Below the pieces are notes generated by a model. It made no database searches and was not told the DNA's origin. It saw only the letters and a list, made by a program, of their open reading frames with translations. The position numbers were made by a program, and so were the translations under genes. Below are positions 1 through 9,308 of a stretch of DNA of 64,000 bases, piece by piece (position 1 is the first letter of the stretch; every line of letters starts with the position of its first letter). The stretch lies in NCBI RefSeq assembly GCF_029433095.1, contig NZ_JARNTX010000001.1, positions 930,001 to 994,000 of the forward strand. Direction: 5' to 3'. The stretch is from Hymenobacter sp. YC55 (lineage in GTDB: Bacteria > Bacteroidota > Bacteroidia > Cytophagales > Hymenobacteraceae).

Positions 1-46
1 GAAAGGCCGCTTTTACGGCTATTGTGGCAGTTTTAGTGCCTACGGG

Positions 47-128
47 TACCCAGAGCCGGAGTCGAACCGGCACACCTTGCGGTATTGGTGTTTGAGACCA
101 ACGCGTCTACCGGTTCCGCCATCTGGGC
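47..128 (-). tRNA. tRNA-Leu (anticodon CAA)
   Basis: Read on the minus strand, the segment folds as a class II tRNA. The acceptor stem begins GCCCAGA and closes with TCTGGGT (one G-U pair), the anticodon stem TTGGT/ACCAA holds a loop CTCAAAC with anticodon CAA, a long variable arm follows, and the T arm is GCCGG-TTCGACT-CCGGC. CCA is not encoded at the 3' end. It lies 18 bases downstream of hscB on the same strand. Confidence 0.95.
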
Positions 129-146
129 TTCACTCACTCCTTCGTT

Positions 147-683
147 TCAGGAGCGGGCTGCAAACTTAGTTAGACTTTCGCGAATGCGCAACAGGTAACG
201 CTTTTTCAAATAGTAAGTCTGTACTTGGCGTAGCGCCTGGGGCCGAGCATCAGTAGGCAAACCGGGGTACCCTGCTAGCACAGGCTCGATACCTGCATCG
301 AGGGTCTGAGTCAAGGCGTTAACTTCGTCTTCCACCCGTTTGGCAGCCTCCGGATCGGGCTCAAATTCGAGCTCCATTATCTGCTCATTTAGCTCCATTA
401 CTTCCATTAAAAAATCTGATGGCAACTCCTGTTTTCCTTCTTCTAACAGTCCATGGCGCCCTAAAATGTAGGCCATTCGCAAGTCGGGGTCGGAGAGGGT
501 GCGGTAGGCATTGGTGTTGAGAGTAGCCAGATTCAGGATTTCCTGTTGCCGCTCCGCACTCGCAGTAGCGTGAAAGTCGGGGTGATATTCGCGGCTCAAA
601 GCGTAATACTGACGCTTCAGCGCAGCCTCGTCCGGCTGAAATGTCTCCGGCAAGTCGTAGAATTCAAAATAATTGGTGTCCAT
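147..683 (-). CDS. hscB: Fe-S cluster assembly co-chaperone HscB
   Basis: A 178-residue J-domain protein of the HscB type, which delivers IscU to the Hsp70 HscA and stimulates its ATPase during Fe-S transfer. The J domain occupies about the first 75 residues with the HPD tripeptide at residues 34-36 counted from the ATG, in a YHPDF context. The C-terminal half is the helical HSCB domain that contacts the scaffold protein. The ATG at 683 is chosen over a TTG nine bases upstream. No other isc or suf gene is nearby, so it is uncoupled from its pathway here. Family assignment is firm; the N-terminal zinc-binding Cys pairs of eukaryotic HscB are absent, as expected for bacteria. Confidence 0.9.
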   Translation of the reverse strand: MDTNYFEFYDLPETFQPDEAALKRQYYALSREYHPDFHATASAERQQEILNLATLNTNAYRTLSDPDLRMAYILGRHGLLEEGKQELPSDFLMEVMELNEQIMELEFEPDPEAAKRVEDEVNALTQTLDAGIEPVLAGYPGLPTDARPQALRQVQTYYLKKRYLLRIRESLTKFAARS

Positions 684-875
684 AGCTACCAATACAGCCT
701 TTGCCGATTAAGGTTGGCGCTTTTGCTTTCATTAACTATTCAACCAGGCACAACTGTCTGTTGCAATGGTCTTTCTATGAATAGAACGGTTTGCTAAGCG
801 CGAAGAGAGAACTTAGCCACTACCTACACCAGCAAGTTCTTGATAAATACCCAAAGCCGCGCCTGTTGCGCTCTA

Positions 876-1169
876 TTATGCTGGCTGAACCTGATATGCA
901 GAGAAAGCCTGGGCTGGAGCTGAAAATAATGCCTTCGTAGCAGGCCACACTTTCCCAAAGAGCTTTGAACGACGATAGTTGTTCAAAGCTTCCTCGGTTT
1001 CCCAATGGCTATGGGTGCAGTAGATGTGAGCATGCTCTGCATCCTGCCACAACTCCAAAAACTGGCAGCCTGGCATTTGCCGAATCTGGTTTTCAGAGGC
1101 GCGAAAAATTTCTAGAAACTGCGGGACTAACTCAGGCGCGAAAGTCATGCGCACAATTCTTATTAGCAT
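876..1169 (-). CDS. Antibiotic biosynthesis monooxygenase (ABM) domain protein
   Basis: A 97-residue single-domain protein that looks like the dimeric alpha/beta ABM fold (YgiN/quinol monooxygenase type). Features are an N-terminal strand (MLIRIVRMTF), a helix, the central strand around CQFLELWQD, and the HIYCTHSHWETEEALNNYR segment typical of the fold, where a Trp-Glu pair precedes the second helix. The substrate cannot be told from sequence; members range from quinol oxidation to haem degradation and many have no known role. It stands alone between hscB and the SAM hydrolase gene. The ATG at 1169 is the only plausible start. Confidence 0.75.
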   Translation of the reverse strand: MLIRIVRMTFAPELVPQFLEIFRASENQIRQMPGCQFLELWQDAEHAHIYCTHSHWETEEALNNYRRSKLFGKVWPATKALFSAPAQAFSAYQVQPA

Positions 1170-1330
1170 CGAGAAGTAGTTTAAAGTAGCTTGCCACTAG
1201 GCATTGCGAAGCCTATTTTACGCGGAATTTCTACTTAACATAATATAAAAACAAAATAAAATAACGCGTTTAAAGGCCGTAAACAAGGTTTCTGCTTGTT
1301 ATGAGGTATAGATTTTCAGGTTGGTTAGTG

Positions 1331-2110
1331 CTATTGTCCGTCGGCTGGGAAGCGCAAGTCCACTTGCGAATCGAAGTGCAGGCCGAGCAGCTCGGAGGCG
1401 TTGCCTTGGTTGATGCCGATGCACAGCTGATCCTGACTGTTGAAAATGCACACGGCTTCGCCTGGGTCGGAGGCTTGGAAATGCGCCGCAATTTCGCGCA
1501 CCGTTTCGCGGGCAAAATGAATCGTGAACGGACGAGTCCGGCCGATGACCTCTACCGCCTGGCGTGTGATGTCAGTAATGAGGTTGCCGTAGTGGTCGAC
1601 GTGCACAACGTGGCCCGTAATGCGGTTGTCTTGTAGGCGCACTTGGCGATTGAGCAATTGGTAGAGCTGCGTTGTGGCGGGGCCAAGGTCGGAGAGCAAA
1701 CCGCCATTGGCTAGGTGTACCGCCGCTGGCGCGAGCAGGTCGCGGGTGGGGGAGGAGGTTATGCCGGCAGCTGCTCCTAGGCTAACAAGCTCCTCGGGCT
1801 GTCCGTCACAAAGCAGGGCTAGCAGGCCATTGTCGGCGGCTACAAAATAGTGTCCTTGATAAACGGCGGCGTGCCAGGCAGCCCGAGGGCCGCCTAAATC
1901 GTTGACGCCGATCAGGTGCACCGTGCCAGCCGGGAAGTCACGAAATACTGCATTTAGAACGTGAACGGCGTGCGCGATGTTAAAGGGTTCGACAGCGTGC
2001 GAAATGTCGAGTACGGGCGTTGTCGGGGCCAATTGTAGAATCCGCGCCTTTACGGCCGCCACGTAATGGTCGCGGTAGCCGAAGTCAGACAGAAACGTAA
2101 TCAATCCCAT
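1331..2110 (-). CDS. SAM hydrolase (S-adenosyl-L-methionine hydroxide adenosyltransferase family, DUF62)
   Basis: A 259-residue protein of the SAM hydroxide adenosyltransferase / fluorinase fold, which typically cleaves S-adenosylmethionine with water to adenosine and methionine. The family landmarks are all visible: SDFG at residues 8-11 near the N terminus, HVDHYGN at 170-176, FNSQDQL from 223 and the terminal GINQGNA up to 238. Length matches the family. The conserved His-containing HVDHYGN motif favours hydrolase rather than halogenase activity (known for the family; activity here is inferred). It is divergent from phoH with a short intergenic region holding a minus-strand promoter box. 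Confidence 0.85.
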   Translation of the reverse strand: MGLITFLSDFGYRDHYVAAVKARILQLAPTTPVLDISHAVEPFNIAHAVHVLNAVFRDFPAGTVHLIGVNDLGGPRAAWHAAVYQGHYFVAADNGLLALLCDGQPEELVSLGAAAGITSSPTRDLLAPAAVHLANGGLLSDLGPATTQLYQLLNRQVRLQDNRITGHVVHVDHYGNLITDITRQAVEVIGRTRPFTIHFARETVREIAAHFQASDPGEAVCIFNSQDQLCIGINQGNASELLGLHFDSQVDLRFPADGQ

Positions 2111-2163
2111 TGCCGGAAATTCTGAGTTCTTCGTACTATTGTTTTAATGCCTTGTAAGGGCGG

Positions 2164-2171
2164 CAAAAGTA
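2164..2171 (-). promoter_or_regulatory. Bacteroidota -7 box of the SAM hydrolase gene
   Basis: On the minus strand this reads TACTTTTG, a perfect match to the TAnnTTTG consensus, 53 bases before the ATG at 2110. No well-spaced TTG -33 element is evident, so only the -7 element is claimed. Confidence 0.5.
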
Positions 2172-2244
2172 GGCTATTTGCCGGAACCGATGTTGTTCAA
2201 GCGCTATCATTTCACTCAACTCCCTAGTCCCCACCACCCCTAAT

Positions 2245-3366
2245 TTGGTAGAGAAAGTCATCACGCTCGAAAACGTGTCCCTGATTGATTTCCTGGGACC
2301 CGATAACCAGAACATCCGTCAGCTAGCGGCGGCTTTTCCTGGTAGCAAAATTATTTCCCGCGGCAACGAGATTAAAATACAGGGCCAAACGCCCGTCATC
2401 AGCCGTATCAACGATATTCTGTCGGCCTTACTGGAGCATTATCACCAGTACGGACAAATCACCGACAAAACAGTGTACCAGTACCTGTCCTCGTCTGATG
2501 AAGATCAGCAGGACCGTTTGCTAGCGGCCTCACCCGACGTTATTCTGTTTGGGGCGAAAGGCGGCGTTATCAAAGCCAAAACAGCAAACCAGCAGCGGCT
2601 CGTTGACGCCGTCATGCGCCACGATTTAGTATTTGCGCTCGGGCCAGCCGGTACCGGCAAAACCTATATTTCGGTGGCTTTGGCGGTGCGCGCGCTCAAA
2701 AACAAGGAGGTGAAGAAGATTATCATCTCCCGCCCAGTCGTGGAGGCTGGCGAAAGTCTAGGTTTCCTGCCCGGCGACCTGAAAGACAAGATTGACCCCT
2801 ATCTGCGGCCCATTTATGATGCGCTGGAGGATATGTTGCCGCCCGAGAAGTTCAAGTTCTACATGGAGAACAAGACCATCGAAATAGCCCCGCTGGCTTA
2901 CATGCGTGGCCGGACGCTCAACAATGCCTTCGTGCTCCTCGATGAGGCCCAGAATACCACGCCCTCGCAGCTGAAGATGTTCCTGACCCGCATGGGTCCT
3001 TCGGCCAAGGTGATGGTTAACGGCGACCGAAGCCAGATTGACTTGCCGACCAAGCAGAAATCTGGCCTCATCCAAGCACTGGACATTCTGAAAGATGTAA
3101 ACGGTATTGGCTTTGTAGAAATGAGTTCCGAAGACGTGGTGCGTCACCGCTTGGTGAAGTCCATTGTAATGGCCTACGATAAGTACGACGTAGCTACGCA
3201 GCAGGAGCAAGCCAACCAAGCCAACCGCCCCATCCGCGAGTATCAGCCGTACCGTCGTCCCAACGGCCCCGGCTCTGCTGCTCCCGACGCCAGCCGCCAT
3301 CCTGATGCTCGCCCCGAGGACGATGGTACGCAGGAGCTACCAGTAAACCATGAGCAGCAGCTCTAG
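2245..3366 (+). CDS. phoH: PhoH family ATPase
   Basis: A 373-residue cytosolic PhoH/PhoL-type P-loop protein, a family linked to RNA metabolism and ribosome maturation. An N-terminal KH-like region (about residues 1-115) precedes the ATPase core, with Walker A GPAGTGKT at 133-140 and Walker B FVLLDEAQN at 229-237. The final 50 residues are a Pro/Gln/Arg-rich tail that looks disordered. The start is a TTG: the reading frame begins MVEKVITLEN and there is no in-frame ATG before the conserved domain. A strong terminator follows, so it appears monocistronic. Exact cellular role is unknown in this group. Confidence 0.92.
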   Translation: MVEKVITLENVSLIDFLGPDNQNIRQLAAAFPGSKIISRGNEIKIQGQTPVISRINDILSALLEHYHQYGQITDKTVYQYLSSSDEDQQDRLLAASPDVILFGAKGGVIKAKTANQQRLVDAVMRHDLVFALGPAGTGKTYISVALAVRALKNKEVKKIIISRPVVEAGESLGFLPGDLKDKIDPYLRPIYDALEDMLPPEKFKFYMENKTIEIAPLAYMRGRTLNNAFVLLDEAQNTTPSQLKMFLTRMGPSAKVMVNGDRSQIDLPTKQKSGLIQALDILKDVNGIGFVEMSSEDVVRHRLVKSIVMAYDKYDVATQQEQANQANRPIREYQPYRRPNGPGSAAPDASRHPDARPEDDGTQELPVNHEQQL

Positions 3367-3423
3367 TTTTCGGTAAGAAGCTGCCTCAGGCACCTGGTAG
3401 CTCTACAAGGTGCTTATTACAAC

Positions 3424-3456
3424 AAAAAGCGGCCTCCATTACGGGGCCGCTTTTTT
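3424..3456 (+). terminator. Rho-independent terminator of phoH
   Basis: Inverted repeat AAAAAGCGGCC / GGCCGCTTTTTT with a 10-base loop, followed by a T run, 57 bases after the phoH stop. Confidence 0.9.
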
Positions 3457-3536
3457 ATTTCGTTGCTACTTTCGCCATCTAGTCAACAAGCGAAGCTTAT
3501 CCGCAAAACTCAAACAAGCCTTCTAAAGCTGATTAT

Positions 3537-3977
3537 ATGAAAGCTCAACGTATTTCTGCACCTCAAGACCTCGACGCCGCGTTTGCTATTCGTCGGGAAG
3601 TGTTTGTGGTGGGGCAGAACGTGCCCGCCGAAGAAGAATATGATGCGCACGACGCAAACGGCGCTACGCACTACCTAGCCCGAGCAATCGACGGTACGCC
3701 TTGCGGCGCCGCCCGCTGGCGCAAAACGGAGGCTGGCGTAAAGCTGGAACGTTTCGCCGTACTGTCCGACTACCGCAATCAGCAAGCGGGCGCCGCACTA
3801 CTCGAGCAGGTGTTGCAAGACGTTGATGCGCAATACCCCGGCGCGGTGGTGTATTTGCACGCGCAACTGCCAGCCGTACGGTTCTACGAACGGCATGGCT
3901 TCGACAAAGTAGGGGAGATGTTCGAGGAGTGTGACATTCAACACTACAAGATGGTCCGGCGCTCAGCGAAAGGGTAA
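3537..3977 (+). CDS. GNAT family N-acetyltransferase (ElaA/YjcF-like)
   Basis: A 146-residue acetyltransferase. The central strand ending in KLERFAVLSDYRNQQAG is the acetyl-CoA-binding motif A, with RNQQAGAALLE supplying the pyrophosphate loop, and the C-terminal VRFYERHGF is motif B. The N-terminal FAIRREVFVVGQNVPAEEE resembles the small YjcF/ElaA group, whose acceptor substrates are unknown. It follows the phoH terminator and so has its own transcription start; a near-consensus TACTTTCG lies around 3465. No partner gene indicates the substrate. Confidence 0.85.
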   Translation: MKAQRISAPQDLDAAFAIRREVFVVGQNVPAEEEYDAHDANGATHYLARAIDGTPCGAARWRKTEAGVKLERFAVLSDYRNQQAGAALLEQVLQDVDAQYPGAVVYLHAQLPAVRFYERHGFDKVGEMFEECDIQHYKMVRRSAKG

Positions 3978-4211
3978 GTTGGGACTAACGTATAGAACGT
4001 GGCCGCTTTGCTGTCGTTAGAATTGTAGTTAAACCGCATAGTTAGGCCCTGTTTCGTCTAACTGTCTGTATGCAAGTAGGATAAAACAATAACTCAACGG
4101 TATTTTTGGTCGTTGAGCTACAATTATTGTGGGTTTATTATTGGAAAAAGTTAATTAAATCTTTGCATTTTACACAAAAGTGCATTGGTAGATTAGCTTT
4201 CGTCCGATACT

Positions 4212-5879
4212 ATGCAGGCCCAACTTAGCTCCGCGGCAGGTGCTTTCCCGAAGCAAAACCATGTTGATTTCTATACCGCTGCCACTGGTATTACTATTGT
4301 TTTAGGCATTGGCCTGAGGCTATTTCATTACTTCTACAATCGTTCGTTGTGGACCGACGAAATCTACTTGTCGGCGGGCATTGTAGACATGAGCTTCAGT
4401 GAATTGCTATCCAAGCCCTTGCCTTATATGCAAAAGGCTCCAGTGGGCTATTTGTTGATTTCGCATCTGTTTGTGGTGCTGTTTGGCAACAATGAAATGG
4501 CACTGCGCCTTTATTCCTTGCTAACCAGCATTGCGGCTTTATTCTTATTCGTACCCGTTGCTCGCTATTTTCTCGAACCGTTGGGCGTATTTATTGCGCT
4601 GGCCTTAGTGGCAATTTCTTCGCCAATTATTCATCATTCAGTGGAGGCAAAGCCATACGGCGCGGATCTTTTCACTACGGTTTTTATTTTGTGGCTGTAT
4701 GTCCGCTACCATCATGAAACTAGCATAAAGAAATTACTGATTTGGGGATTGGGAGGAAGCCTAGCCGTTTGGTTATCATACCCAAGTATTTTCGTGCTAG
4801 TAGGAATAGCATGTGCAACGGGTATTTATTATTTGGTAAAAGGAAATTGGGGAAAAATATTCCGTTTGCTAATTCCCTTCGGCATGTGGTTGCTGAGTTT
4901 TGTTCTCAGCTATTTATTATTTGCGAAGGAAGGATCGGATGCGGGGTGGCTGGTATACTTCTTTGTCAAATTTGACGGTTATTTCCCGCTACAGCCAGTG
5001 AGTGGTGTTACGTGGGCAGCACGTAAAATATTCGCTTTTTTTCATTATCCACTTGGCCTGACGTGGGTTAATGATTTGGGAAATCATACCCATACGCAGC
5101 GCTTTATTCAGCGCATGACGATAGTGCCGCTTATTCTTTCTTGCTTGGGCGCACTATATTTCTTCAAGCGCGACCAAAAGTACCTATTACTGTTTGGCGC
5201 TACAGTATTGATTGCATTCGTCGCTTCTTCTCTCAGGCTGTATCCCTTCTACGAGAGAATGACAGTTTTTTTGGCTCCACTCGTAGCCCTGCTTCTCGCA
5301 GCAGGTAGTGAGTATGCGAGCAACAAACGGCCTGTTGGGAAATACTTCGGGTACGGATTAACCGTGTTGCTTTTATTAGGTCTAGTGAAAAATACGATAG
5401 CTAATACAATTACCCCTTACCTTATTGGAGGTTATAAAATGTCGTATTATAGAGACGCTTTACAATATGTTAATTCCAATTATCGTGAGGGTGATGCAGT
5501 ATATGTGTATTGGAATGCAGTTGCAGGTTATAAATATTATAAAGCCGCTGATGCGCTAAAGTTTACTGGTGTATTGGGTGAAGATTATCGCCATGAGGTT
5601 CGTAGCTACCCGGATTTTTTTGCGAGAATAGATGCCGATTTTACTGCGCTACCTAATAAAAATAGAGCGTGGATAATTTACAGTAGCATGGATATGAACC
5701 AAGGTGATTACGCAGGTGAGCCAGCGTGGTATTACAATGGTCATGATTTCAGAGAAGGATACGGAGTAGATCGATTTGCCCAACATTTAGTGCAGGTTGG
5801 CAAAGTAATAGACACGTATACTCCTGCCGATGGCAATAAAAAGAATGATGCTCACGTCCAGTTAATGAGGTTGAAATAA
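4212..5879 (+). CDS. Polytopic membrane glycosyltransferase, GT39/RgtA-like (GT-C fold)
   Basis: A 555-residue membrane protein with about ten hydrophobic segments in the first 400 residues and a soluble C-terminal part. The short extracytoplasmic motif LWTDEIYLS (acidic DE pair right after the first membrane helix) and HHSVEAKPYG in the next loop are typical of GT-C enzymes that use polyprenyl-phosphate sugars. Donor and acceptor are unknown. Codon use is visibly AT-richer than in the flanking genes, strongest in the last third (about 5400-5800), which suggests horizontal acquisition. It is flanked on both sides by about 200 bases of non-coding DNA and has no sugar-pathway neighbours. Confidence 0.75.
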   Translation: MQAQLSSAAGAFPKQNHVDFYTAATGITIVLGIGLRLFHYFYNRSLWTDEIYLSAGIVDMSFSELLSKPLPYMQKAPVGYLLISHLFVVLFGNNEMALRLYSLLTSIAALFLFVPVARYFLEPLGVFIALALVAISSPIIHHSVEAKPYGADLFTTVFILWLYVRYHHETSIKKLLIWGLGGSLAVWLSYPSIFVLVGIACATGIYYLVKGNWGKIFRLLIPFGMWLLSFVLSYLLFAKEGSDAGWLVYFFVKFDGYFPLQPVSGVTWAARKIFAFFHYPLGLTWVNDLGNHTHTQRFIQRMTIVPLILSCLGALYFFKRDQKYLLLFGATVLIAFVASSLRLYPFYERMTVFLAPLVALLLAAGSEYASNKRPVGKYFGYGLTVLLLLGLVKNTIANTITPYLIGGYKMSYYRDALQYVNSNYREGDAVYVYWNAVAGYKYYKAADALKFTGVLGEDYRHEVRSYPDFFARIDADFTALPNKNRAWIIYSSMDMNQGDYAGEPAWYYNGHDFREGYGVDRFAQHLVQVGKVIDTYTPADGNKKNDAHVQLMRLK

Positions 5880-6071
5880 CATTCTTCACAGTACCGCAGT
5901 GAGCTAATAAAGCAAGAGTTTAGCAGAGCTAGTACCCTACAGCGCTTGCGTGATCGTACTTGTGTGCTGACACCCCTTTTCTGCTGCCAGAGCGCTAGTC
6001 AAGTGCCGAGGTGCTACTATATTTATAGGTGATTTAAGATCTATCGTGTTGTATTTATAAGCTGCTAACTC

Positions 6072-8330
6072 GTGACTTCTACAATTCAGTGGGCTTCCTA
6101 CGCCTTCGTGCGCTTGGTATTGGCCCTGATGGTGGGTATTTTAATCTATCTCTATTTCGGAGAGTTGTTGCCGCCGCTCGTGCTGCCACTGGTGGGCATG
6201 GTGGCTTTTTTTGGGGTTACTCAATACTGGGCGAGCCGGCAGCCTGGAACTGCGGCTACCGATGCGGCTGGCCTGCTGGCGATAGTAACAGTTTATGTAG
6301 TGGGCGCCGCCCTGGCGCAGCAGGCAACGGAGTCGCGGGCGGCTAATCACCTGTACCGGTTTGGCGATAAGGTGGAATTCTACCGCGCCGTAGTAGACGA
6401 CTATACGGTGGTGCGCCCTGCTACCTACGCTACCACCGTGCGGGTTTCGGCAGTTCGGGTAGCAGGGAAGTGGCAAGCGGCGGTGGGCGGTATTCGGGTT
6501 TCAGTGCCGCGCGATTCGGGTGTAGTGGCCCCGCTGTACGGCGATGTATGGCTGGTCCGAGGCGCACCCGCGCCGAGCAAAGCCCCGCTCAACCCCGGTG
6601 AATTCGATTACCGCCGCTATTTGCAATACCATCAGGTGTACCACCAGCAGTTCGTCCACCCCGACCAGTACCGGAAAATAGCCATTGCTCCGCCTTCTGT
6701 CCTGCGGGCTACAGCCATGCGGGCGGCGCGGGTGCTCGATGGTGTATTTCGGCACTACGTAGTTGCCAAGCGCGAATACGCGCTGGCTTCGGCGCTGGTA
6801 CTCGGCATTAAAGATGATGTCGATCAGGAAACCAAGCAGGCTTACGCCAATACTGGTACCACGCATATTATGGCAGTATCGGGCTTGCAGGTAGGACTGT
6901 TGTTTGGGGCCGTCACGTGGGGGCTGAGTCTGATACGGGTCCGGCGCGGAGCTGTGTTCCGGTTGGTGTCGGCGCTGCTCGGGCTGGGCCTCATTTGGAG
7001 CTATGCCTTCCTGACGGGCCTTTCTGCTTCGGTGCTGCGGGCGGCCGTGATGTTCACATTCATCATACTGGCAAAGGCCAGCGGACGGCAGACCAACATG
7101 TTCAATACCCTGGCCGTAGCGGCGTTCTGTCTGCTCTGCTACGACCCGTACTTGCTGTGCGACGTGGGGTTCCAGTTGTCGTTTCTGGCCGTTATCAGCA
7201 TCGTGTATTTGCAGCCGCGTATCGAGGATTGGCTTGATGTGAAAGGCTATTTTCAAACCAAGCAGCGGCCTTGGCATTCTAAAGCAACGAACCGCTTCTG
7301 GCAAGCTTCCGGCTGGTTTCTAAACAAGGCTTGGCAAGCTACGGCCTTGTCGTTGGCGGCGCAGGTAGCTACGTTTCCTTTGGGGCTGTATTACTTCCAT
7401 CAGTTTCCGCTCAGCTTTCTGCTCTCCAACCTCGTGGCAGTGCCTATTTCTTCGGGCGCCGTGTATGTAGGCTTAGGGCTGCTTGCACTCAAAGGCATTG
7501 TGGCCTTCATAGGACAGTTTTCACCGGGGCTAGCTGGTGTGCTCGATTGGGGCCCGAAAGGAGTGGCTTGGGTGTTCGAGCGTATGATCTGGATGTTCAA
7601 CGAATATATCTTCTGGATTGGCCGGGCTCTGCCGAGCGCGCTGATTTCCGGCGTGCACGTTACGGCACCGCAGGCCTGGCTGATTTTTGCCATGATTCTG
7701 GTATTGCTGGCATTTCTGGCACGACGGCACTTGGTTTGGCTCGGAATGGCATGCGCGCTGATGCTGGTGTTTGCAGGCACCCGCGTGTGGGCAGCGCAGC
7801 GGCTCGCACCCGATGAGCGCTTGGTCTTCTATAGCATTCCGCGCAGGTCAGTGGTGGGGTTCTGGCAGGGCGCGGCCGCCCACGTTGTCACCGTCGATTC
7901 GTTGCCTCTAAGCGAGACGGAGCGTACCTACCGCATTGTGCCTGGCACCATTGAGCGGGAGGCCCAGCAAGTGAGCTACCACACCGGCTGGCAAGGCAGC
8001 TCAGTACCCACGAAACGTGTTGATAGCAGTGCTGTGATGCTGGCGGTGTGGCGTGGAGTGCGAGTGGCTTTCGTGTCGGGCCGGCTTGATGCGGCTCGCC
8101 AGCCTAGCGCGGTGGATATAGTGGTGTTGCGCCGCAATGCCCGCGTGTGGCCTGAGACGTTGGCTGCCGTTTTTAAATCAAATCCAAGGATTATTTTCGA
8201 TTCTTCCTGCAAATCTTGGTACGTCAATTCCTTGTATTCTAAACTGCAAGTGGCTGGCTGGCAAGTTCATGATCTTACGGCGCAGGGCGCCTACGTGCAT
8301 AAGCTAGCATCAGCGGCAACCAGAAACTAA
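6072..8330 (+). CDS. comEC: ComEC/Rec2 family DNA-uptake channel protein
   Basis: A 752-residue inner-membrane protein, the predicted channel that carries single-stranded DNA across the membrane in competence. After two N-terminal membrane helices comes a soluble DUF4131-like beta domain (about residues 70-215), then the Competence membrane domain with the signature HIMAVSGLQV near residue 265 and roughly nine further helices. The C-terminal 150 residues sit where the metallo-beta-lactamase domain would be, but no HxHxDH metal motif is present, so this part looks degenerate. The start is GTG at 6072. No other competence gene is adjacent. Confidence 0.88.
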   Translation: MTSTIQWASYAFVRLVLALMVGILIYLYFGELLPPLVLPLVGMVAFFGVTQYWASRQPGTAATDAAGLLAIVTVYVVGAALAQQATESRAANHLYRFGDKVEFYRAVVDDYTVVRPATYATTVRVSAVRVAGKWQAAVGGIRVSVPRDSGVVAPLYGDVWLVRGAPAPSKAPLNPGEFDYRRYLQYHQVYHQQFVHPDQYRKIAIAPPSVLRATAMRAARVLDGVFRHYVVAKREYALASALVLGIKDDVDQETKQAYANTGTTHIMAVSGLQVGLLFGAVTWGLSLIRVRRGAVFRLVSALLGLGLIWSYAFLTGLSASVLRAAVMFTFIILAKASGRQTNMFNTLAVAAFCLLCYDPYLLCDVGFQLSFLAVISIVYLQPRIEDWLDVKGYFQTKQRPWHSKATNRFWQASGWFLNKAWQATALSLAAQVATFPLGLYYFHQFPLSFLLSNLVAVPISSGAVYVGLGLLALKGIVAFIGQFSPGLAGVLDWGPKGVAWVFERMIWMFNEYIFWIGRALPSALISGVHVTAPQAWLIFAMILVLLAFLARRHLVWLGMACALMLVFAGTRVWAAQRLAPDERLVFYSIPRRSVVGFWQGAAAHVVTVDSLPLSETERTYRIVPGTIEREAQQVSYHTGWQGSSVPTKRVDSSAVMLAVWRGVRVAFVSGRLDAARQPSAVDIVVLRRNARVWPETLAAVFKSNPRIIFDSSCKSWYVNSLYSKLQVAGWQVHDLTAQGAYVHKLASAATRN

Positions 8331-8393
8331 GCTCCTGCGAAACCGGTTTGCTTGCTTGCGCGCTATATAGTTTTTAGAGCGCTTCCTTTTTGT

Positions 8394-8401
8394 TAGGTTT
8401 G
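8394..8401 (+). promoter_or_regulatory. Bacteroidota -7 box upstream of the crotonase gene
   Basis: TAGGTTTG is a perfect TAnnTTTG match, 94 bases before the ATG at 8496. A clear -33 TTG at the expected spacing is lacking. Confidence 0.4.
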
Positions 8402-8495
8402 GTTACAACCGATTCTACAGTTCGCGCTGTCGGGCCGTTGGGCGTTGCCCTATTAGCCTCACGCCGCACTCACCGTTGACTTAATCCGGAATCCT

Positions 8496-9308
8496 ATGGA
8501 TAACATGCCCACCCAAGAGCTGGAAGCGTTGCGCTTCATCCGCTACGAGGCGCAAGACGCCATTGGCTATATCACCCTCAATCGTCCTGAAAAACGCAAT
8601 GCCCTCAGCGCCGAGATGGTAACGGAGCTGAAGCTGGCCTTTGATTTTGCGGAGGACGACGAGGCCTGCAAAGTAATTGTGCTGCGGGCAGAAGGCGAAG
8701 CCTTTTGCGCTGGTGCTGACTTAGCGTACATTCAGGAGCTGCAAGGCTTCGGCTACACCGATAATTTGGCCGATTCCACGCACCTGATGCAGCTCTTCCA
8801 CCAGATTTACACCCTCAAAAAGGTGGTAATTGCCCAGGTGCAGGGCCATGCCCTAGCCGGCGGCTGCGGACTGGCCACTATCTGCGACTTTGCATTTGCC
8901 GTTCCCGAAGCGCGTTTTGGCTACACTGAAGTGAAGATTGGCTTCCTGCCGTCTATCGTTAGTGTGTTTTTGCTCCGCAAAATAGGAGAGGCCCGCACCA
9001 AGCAACTCTTGCTTACCGGCGACGCGGTGCTGGCGCACAAAGCCCTGGAGCTGCACCTCATCAACGAGGTAGTGCCTGCCGAAACGTTGGCCACGCAAGT
9101 TTATGCCTTTGCGCGGCGGCTATGCGTAGAAAATTCCAGCCAGAGCATGGAGCTGACCAAGGAAATGCTAGCCCGCATTCCCGAAATGCCTTTGGAAGAC
9201 AGTTTGCGCTACGCTGCCCAGATGAACGCCGAGGCGCGCGGGACCTTGGACTGCCGACGCGGTATTGCTGCCTTCTTGGCAAGGGAGAAGATGAACTGGG
9301 AAAACTAA
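8496..9308 (+). CDS. Enoyl-CoA hydratase/isomerase family protein, methylglutaconyl-CoA hydratase-like
   Basis: A 270-residue crotonase. The oxyanion-hole segments are present (AGAD at 72-75 and AGGCG at 121-125). Of the two catalytic glutamates of rat crotonase, the second is kept (Glu145 in YTEVKIGFLPS) but the first is replaced by Gly in the GGCGLA loop. The pattern GLA...EVKIGFLPSIVS resembles the LiuC/methylglutaconyl-CoA hydratase branch used in leucine degradation more than classical fatty-acid hydratases. Substrate assignment is inference. It is followed by about 220 non-coding bases before crtZ, so it is probably not part of the carotenoid unit. Confidence 0.82.
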   Translation: MDNMPTQELEALRFIRYEAQDAIGYITLNRPEKRNALSAEMVTELKLAFDFAEDDEACKVIVLRAEGEAFCAGADLAYIQELQGFGYTDNLADSTHLMQLFHQIYTLKKVVIAQVQGHALAGGCGLATICDFAFAVPEARFGYTEVKIGFLPSIVSVFLLRKIGEARTKQLLLTGDAVLAHKALELHLINEVVPAETLATQVYAFARRLCVENSSQSMELTKEMLARIPEMPLEDSLRYAAQMNAEARGTLDCRRGIAAFLAREKMNWEN

